From a virus: a stretch of DNA of 64,000 bases. Numbering within the stretch: position 1 is the first letter of the stretch; the number at the start of each line of letters is the position of its first letter. Below the pieces are notes generated by a model. The model was not told the DNA's origin. It did not search any database and saw only the letters and a program-made list of their open reading frames with translations. Below are positions 61,094-64,000 of this stretch, one piece after another. The translations under genes and the position numbers were made by a program. The stretch lies in IMG/VR virus record IMGVR_UViG_3300025096_000009, positions 1 through 64,000 of that record; one strand, given 5' to 3'.

Positions 61094-61516
61094 ATGACTG
61101 AAGGATTTAACAGGGTTGCATCTCTTTTAGACCGATTACCAGGGATGGAGGATGACAAATGGGGAAAGGTAGGACCGATTGGTACTGCACCAATTAGGAA
61201 AAGTGAAATGGAAGGTGTAGAGCCAATTGGTGTTGCACCTTTCGGTGAACGCAAGCTTCAACCAGCACATCCGGGTTTTGGATCGAACTCGATTGTAGCT
61301 CCTCAGCCATTGCCTCTTCCTTACCCCCGTCGTAAACCTGAAGGATTTCCACCTATAGGTAAAGATGGGGGTGAATGGAAAATGGAATGTCGACAGGTAC
61401 CTTCATCAGGACCTTGGGGAAGAGCCCCTGGAAGAACACCTGACTTTAATCCAAGACTACCTGATTATGGTGGAGTGTTTAATCCAACGTTTAATAATGT
61501 CCAATCCAATTACTGA
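61094..61516 (+). CDS. Pro/Gly-rich virion-type protein
   Basis: 140 residues, Pro/Gly-rich (PIGTAPIRKS; PLPLPYPRRKPEGFPPIG) with SSGPWGRAPG. PIG(T/V)APxxx occurs twice. Plus-strand island inside the minus replication region. Virion role inferred from composition. Confidence 0.45.
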   Translation: MTEGFNRVASLLDRLPGMEDDKWGKVGPIGTAPIRKSEMEGVEPIGVAPFGERKLQPAHPGFGSNSIVAPQPLPLPYPRRKPEGFPPIGKDGGEWKMECRQVPSSGPWGRAPGRTPDFNPRLPDYGGVFNPTFNNVQSNY

Positions 61517-61820
61517 TTGGTTCTTTAGAGGGCAGAATACACGTATTCCCAATGAGGCTGCTGCTAGTTTAGGCGAGCTTTTTAGGGATGATTGGGCTCA
61601 AAGAGGTAAGTTTGGAAAAGATGGATCTCAAGGTGGTTGGGATTTTACAAGAGGATTTAGACCTGGGGTATCCGCTGATGAAGGAGGATTTACATCCGGC
61701 CCAACTCCATTAGCTCGTCAAGCTGTTTTGCGAAGTTTAAATGCTGTACTTGGTCAAAATAATCCTTTAACTGATCACCCTGATCTACCACCTGGTGAAG
61801 ACGATAATAGGTTTTCTTAA
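61497..61820 (+). CDS. Virion-type small protein
   Basis: 107 residues from ATG at 61497, overlapping the previous gene by 20 bp: MSNPITDWFFRGQNTRIPNE, then a Gly/Pro-rich stretch. Same island and style as the gene before. Confidence 0.5.
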   Translation: MSNPITDWFFRGQNTRIPNEAAASLGELFRDDWAQRGKFGKDGSQGGWDFTRGFRPGVSADEGGFTSGPTPLARQAVLRSLNAVLGQNNPLTDHPDLPPGEDDNRFS

Positions 61821-62137
61821 ATTCTCGGGATTCTATTTAAGGCTGGTGCTAAATCTCTTTCTACAATTGTCTTAGTTTTCTCTGCAATATCGTCCAAGAT
61901 ATTAACGTCAATATCCATGAATGGTGGAATGATACCAAGTATGCGAAGTAGTCCATCAACAAATAGTGCTAAACAAATAAATCCCAAAATCATACTAATA
62001 ATAGTGGCCTTGAAATTATGCTCTGCCATTGAAGCTTCATCAATTGCTCTAGCTTCTTCAAGAGCAGCTGCAACCATGGCATCTACTTCACCTTTGGTGT
62101 AAAAGTCACCTATAAAAGGTATGTCGTGCTTGTCCAT
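61817..62137 (-). CDS. Membrane protein, one or two helices
   Basis: 106 residues; helix TIISMILGFICLALFVDGLL then a Pro-rich turn. Acidic flanks. Function unknown. Overlaps the plus-strand gene end by 4 bp. Confidence 0.5.
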   Translation of the reverse strand: MDKHDIPFIGDFYTKGEVDAMVAAALEEARAIDEASMAEHNFKATIISMILGFICLALFVDGLLRILGIIPPFMDIDVNILDDIAEKTKTIVERDLAPALNRIPRI

Positions 62138-62208
62138 ATTATTTCTTTATATTTTTTTGAGAACTTTTACTCATGACTTTTTTACCTCTTTAACGATAAA
62201 GTGTTGAG

Positions 62209-62343
62209 ATGAACACACATGATCCAGTCGAAACTTACTTTGAATGCATTTCTCATTGTTACATAGACGATGAGGAAGAAAAATGTCTCAACGTTTGCGT
62301 GGAGCGTCTGAAGGAGGATCAAATCGGAGTACACCCTGTTTGA
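62209..62343 (+). CDS. 44-residue twin Cx3C protein
   Basis: MNTHDPVETYFECISHCYID then EEEKCLNVCVERLKED: two Cx3C motifs (Cys13/17 and 26/30) on predicted helices. The layout of a disulfide-bonded helical hairpin. Resembles short cyanophage proteins I recall. End overlaps the minus-strand gene at 62288 by 56 bp. Confidence 0.55.
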   Translation: MNTHDPVETYFECISHCYIDDEEEKCLNVCVERLKEDQIGVHPV

Positions 62344-62467
62344 TTGTCTCTGACATTTCTCTATAGCCAGTTCCAACATAAATTTGTCCAGCTACTACGG
62401 AAGCTGACATAATGCTCCAAAAGATGTAGTACCAAGAAGATTTGACTTGGTGCTTCTTTTTTTTCAT
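62288..62467 (-). CDS. Small membrane protein
   Basis: 59 residues from ATG at 62467, which has GGAG 8 bp before it and overlaps the polymerase stop (TAATG-type). Basic start (MKKKKHQVKSSW), helix (YIFWSIMSASVVAGQIYVG), basic tail. Function unknown. Confidence 0.5.
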   Translation of the reverse strand: MKKKKHQVKSSWYYIFWSIMSASVVAGQIYVGTGYREMSETIKQGVLRFDPPSDAPRKR

Positions 62468-64000
62468 TAGTGAGTCTCCATCCAATTTTTACCTTCTTTA
62501 GCTTCACCAGTTAGAGGGCATTTCAAGTTGTAATACTCTCCAGCTTTACGGAATGAGTCAATCGCTAAGCTTTTATAAAGGTCTTCAAACTGGGGCTTAA
62601 CAAGAGATTGAATCTCATCATGGATGTGAGCAACAAAGGCAAAGTGACAAGCCCATCTTAAACCGGCTTCGTACAAATCTTTGTATAGGATACATGTAGC
62701 TTTTTTAACTGCAATAGCACCGGTTGATTGCAATAACTGGTTTAATGCGGAATGTCGTGATCTGATTTGTAGATGTCTACCATCTATCCCAGTTAAATAT
62801 CCTCGTTGTGTGACACGTTCATCAACTTTGTCTTTTAGTTGTTTAATAGCAGGAAGATTTTTATAGAAAGTATTGATAGTTTCATAACCTAATTCTTTTT
62901 GTTTATGTTCACTTAAAGAGACATCTAATATAGAACCTAACTTCTGGGCCCCGGCTCCATAAAGTACCGCATAAATCATAGTCTTCGCAAGCTCTCTCGT
63001 CTTTTTATCTATTTTTCCTTTACCATCAAATATGCCAAATAGTTTTGCATTATGGGTATGAATATCAAAGTCATCAGTACTAACTAACTTCGCATATTCT
63101 CCTTCATCAAAGTAAGCTAATTGGGCACCTAGACCACGCAGTTCTAAACCACTAGCATCGGCTCCTATTAGTAGCCAACCTGGTGTTGCATAGAATAGGG
63201 CTCTACATTCTGCGCCATATTGGTGACCAACTCTCGGAATTTGAGCCATATTGGGACCTCGATGGCTACATCTACCGCTGACACAGGCATTTGTAATAAC
63301 TGATCCATGTATTCGTCCATCTTTATATTTTTGACTATGCTTCAACCATGCTTCCTTGCCTTCTGCAATTTGGCCTAATCTTTTGTTGAGTAATTGATAT
63401 TCAGCTAGAAGAGCAGCTTCTGGATATTTTTTACCCAAGATCTCCAAGACGTCATCATCGACCTTAACATTCCCTTTTTCCGTCTTGTTGAATCGTATCT
63501 CAGGGTATTTCTCCCGTAGTCGCTCGGCAGTCTGCTTCCTTGAAGCGGGATTAAACGTTGTGACTTTGTCCTTAAGTCGCTTCCCCGTTTTCGTCGAAAT
63601 ACGTTCTTCCGTAATGGGAGGGAAAACCTTTTGTAGCTGTTCATCAATCTCCGTATGTCGTGTTTTAAGAGTGTTAACCAGAGCGAACGCTGCCTTTTCG
63701 TCAAAAGGAAATCCATAATCCTCTTGCAAGGTCATAAGGATGGCGAAGGAGTGTTCTAGCTCGTAGCATCGTGGGTCTAGTTCCTGAGCGTTGAGGTAAT
63801 TGTAGAGTTCTAATGAGACTAGGGTGTCATTTTCACAATACGTTTGCATTTCAGGAGTCCACTTATCCCACTTGTCAGCTCCAGCCTCTACTGGAAAATC
63901 AGATTTATTGACATTCAGTCTTGCACCCCATGCACCTAGAGAATGCTTACCTTTATATTTAGCTTCAATATGAGAGAACTTTTGCTCATCTACTGGCTCT
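62467..64000 (-). CDS. T7-type family A DNA polymerase, partial
   Basis: The frame runs off the right edge, so the N-terminal exonuclease part is missing, but YCENDT (Exo III) is visible near 63835. Polymerase motifs: A, GADASGLELRG (about 63130-63165); B, RELAKTMIYAVLYGAG (about 62950-62996) with Tyr at the Pol I 762 position (codon 62971-62973); C, HIHDEIQ. It copies the genome. A short membrane protein gene follows. Confidence 0.93.
   Translation of the reverse strand, partial: EPVDEQKFSHIEAKYKGKHSLGAWGARLNVNKSDFPVEAGADKWDKWTPEMQTYCENDTLVSLELYNYLNAQELDPRCYELEHSFAILMTLQEDYGFPFDEKAAFALVNTLKTRHTEIDEQLQKVFPPITEERISTKTGKRLKDKVTTFNPASRKQTAERLREKYPEIRFNKTEKGNVKVDDDVLEILGKKYPEAALLAEYQLLNKRLGQIAEGKEAWLKHSQKYKDGRIHGSVITNACVSGRCSHRGPNMAQIPRVGHQYGAECRALFYATPGWLLIGADASGLELRGLGAQLAYFDEGEYAKLVSTDDFDIHTHNAKLFGIFDGKGKIDKKTRELAKTMIYAVLYGAGAQKLGSILDVSLSEHKQKELGYETINTFYKNLPAIKQLKDKVDERVTQRGYLTGIDGRHLQIRSRHSALNQLLQSTGAIAVKKATCILYKDLYEAGLRWACHFAFVAHIHDEIQSLVKPQFEDLYKSLAIDSFRKAGEYYNLKCPLTGEAKEGKNWMETH

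Noticed and set aside
61365-61496. Upstream extension of the 61497 gene
   Set aside because: It overlaps the preceding gene in another frame; the start at 61497 gives the normal small overlap.
1-64000. tRNA, integrase, RNA polymerase, psbA/psbD and other photosynthesis genes
   Set aside because: Looked for and not seen beyond Hli; they could exist outside the window.

Overview
The window reads as most of the genome of a double-stranded DNA, tailed cyanobacterial virus (cyanophage). The evidence for a cyanobacterial host is a high-light-inducible protein gene (51761-51952) and several protein types that I know from marine cyanophages: the pair at 32850-33859, the secreted-protein genes at 33630-35452, the holin-like or membrane gene at 35524, tail fibres with YHDGSNSYI-type repeats, and a small antisense membrane protein at 24641. 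The virion and replication backbone is not T4-like. It combines a T7-type family A DNA polymerase, a primase-polymerase/D5-type helicase, an RecB-like exonuclease and an SSB-like protein ending in DIPF. No integrase, repressor, tRNA, CRISPR array, photosystem gene or RNA polymerase is visible. All family assignments are by eye.

Layout. (1) 1-1161, minus: the start of a P-loop kinase running off the left edge, and a GP88-family protein. (2) 1162-1857: a divergent control region with 30-bp-spaced repeats. (3) 1858-33859, plus: a 32 kb virion operon. It opens with glycine-, proline- or repeat-rich putative internal or capsid proteins (1858-9804), then terminase small and large subunits, an AbrB-like protein, portal, scaffold, major capsid, a second abundant head protein, connector candidates, a 755-residue tail protein with a SWIM-like zinc motif, tail fibres and a tail-fibre assembly chaperone. 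It ends with a nuclease and membrane proteins. (4) 33630-35452, minus: three secreted proteins. (5) 35524-40173: small genes, a C39-peptidase-like protein, a 2-oxoglutarate oxygenase (minus) and a lysozyme-like protein. (6) 39866-45986, minus with one plus gene: accessory and nucleotide-modification-type genes, a Dam-like protein, a double HNH protein, and a repeat-rich control region at 45418-45785. (7) 46036-51759, plus: more structural-type genes and two long tail fibres. (8) 51761-64000, minus with small plus-strand islands: Hli, SET-domain protein, outer-membrane-like protein, then the replication module ending in DNA polymerase, which runs off the right edge.

How the parts fit: the minus-strand right arm would copy DNA (polymerase, primase-helicase, exonuclease, SSB-like protein, Gp157-like protein) and adjust the host (Hli, SET, secreted barrel). 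The long plus-strand operon would package DNA and build the particle. The left edge (kinase, minus) and right edge (polymerase, minus) are transcriptionally continuous if the genome is circular or circularly permuted. I therefore infer a genome somewhat larger than 64 kb with only a short segment missing.

The most unusual points are: a 521-bp stretch read in two frames by portal and scaffold, coinciding with a sharp GC island; a 22-residue-repeat protein next to the terminase; a SWIM-type Cys/His motif in a tail protein flanked by a duplicated beta-rich module; a recurrent Pro-Trp motif in otherwise unrelated virion-type proteins; a compact SET-domain protein; and DNA-level repeats that link tail-fibre genes.
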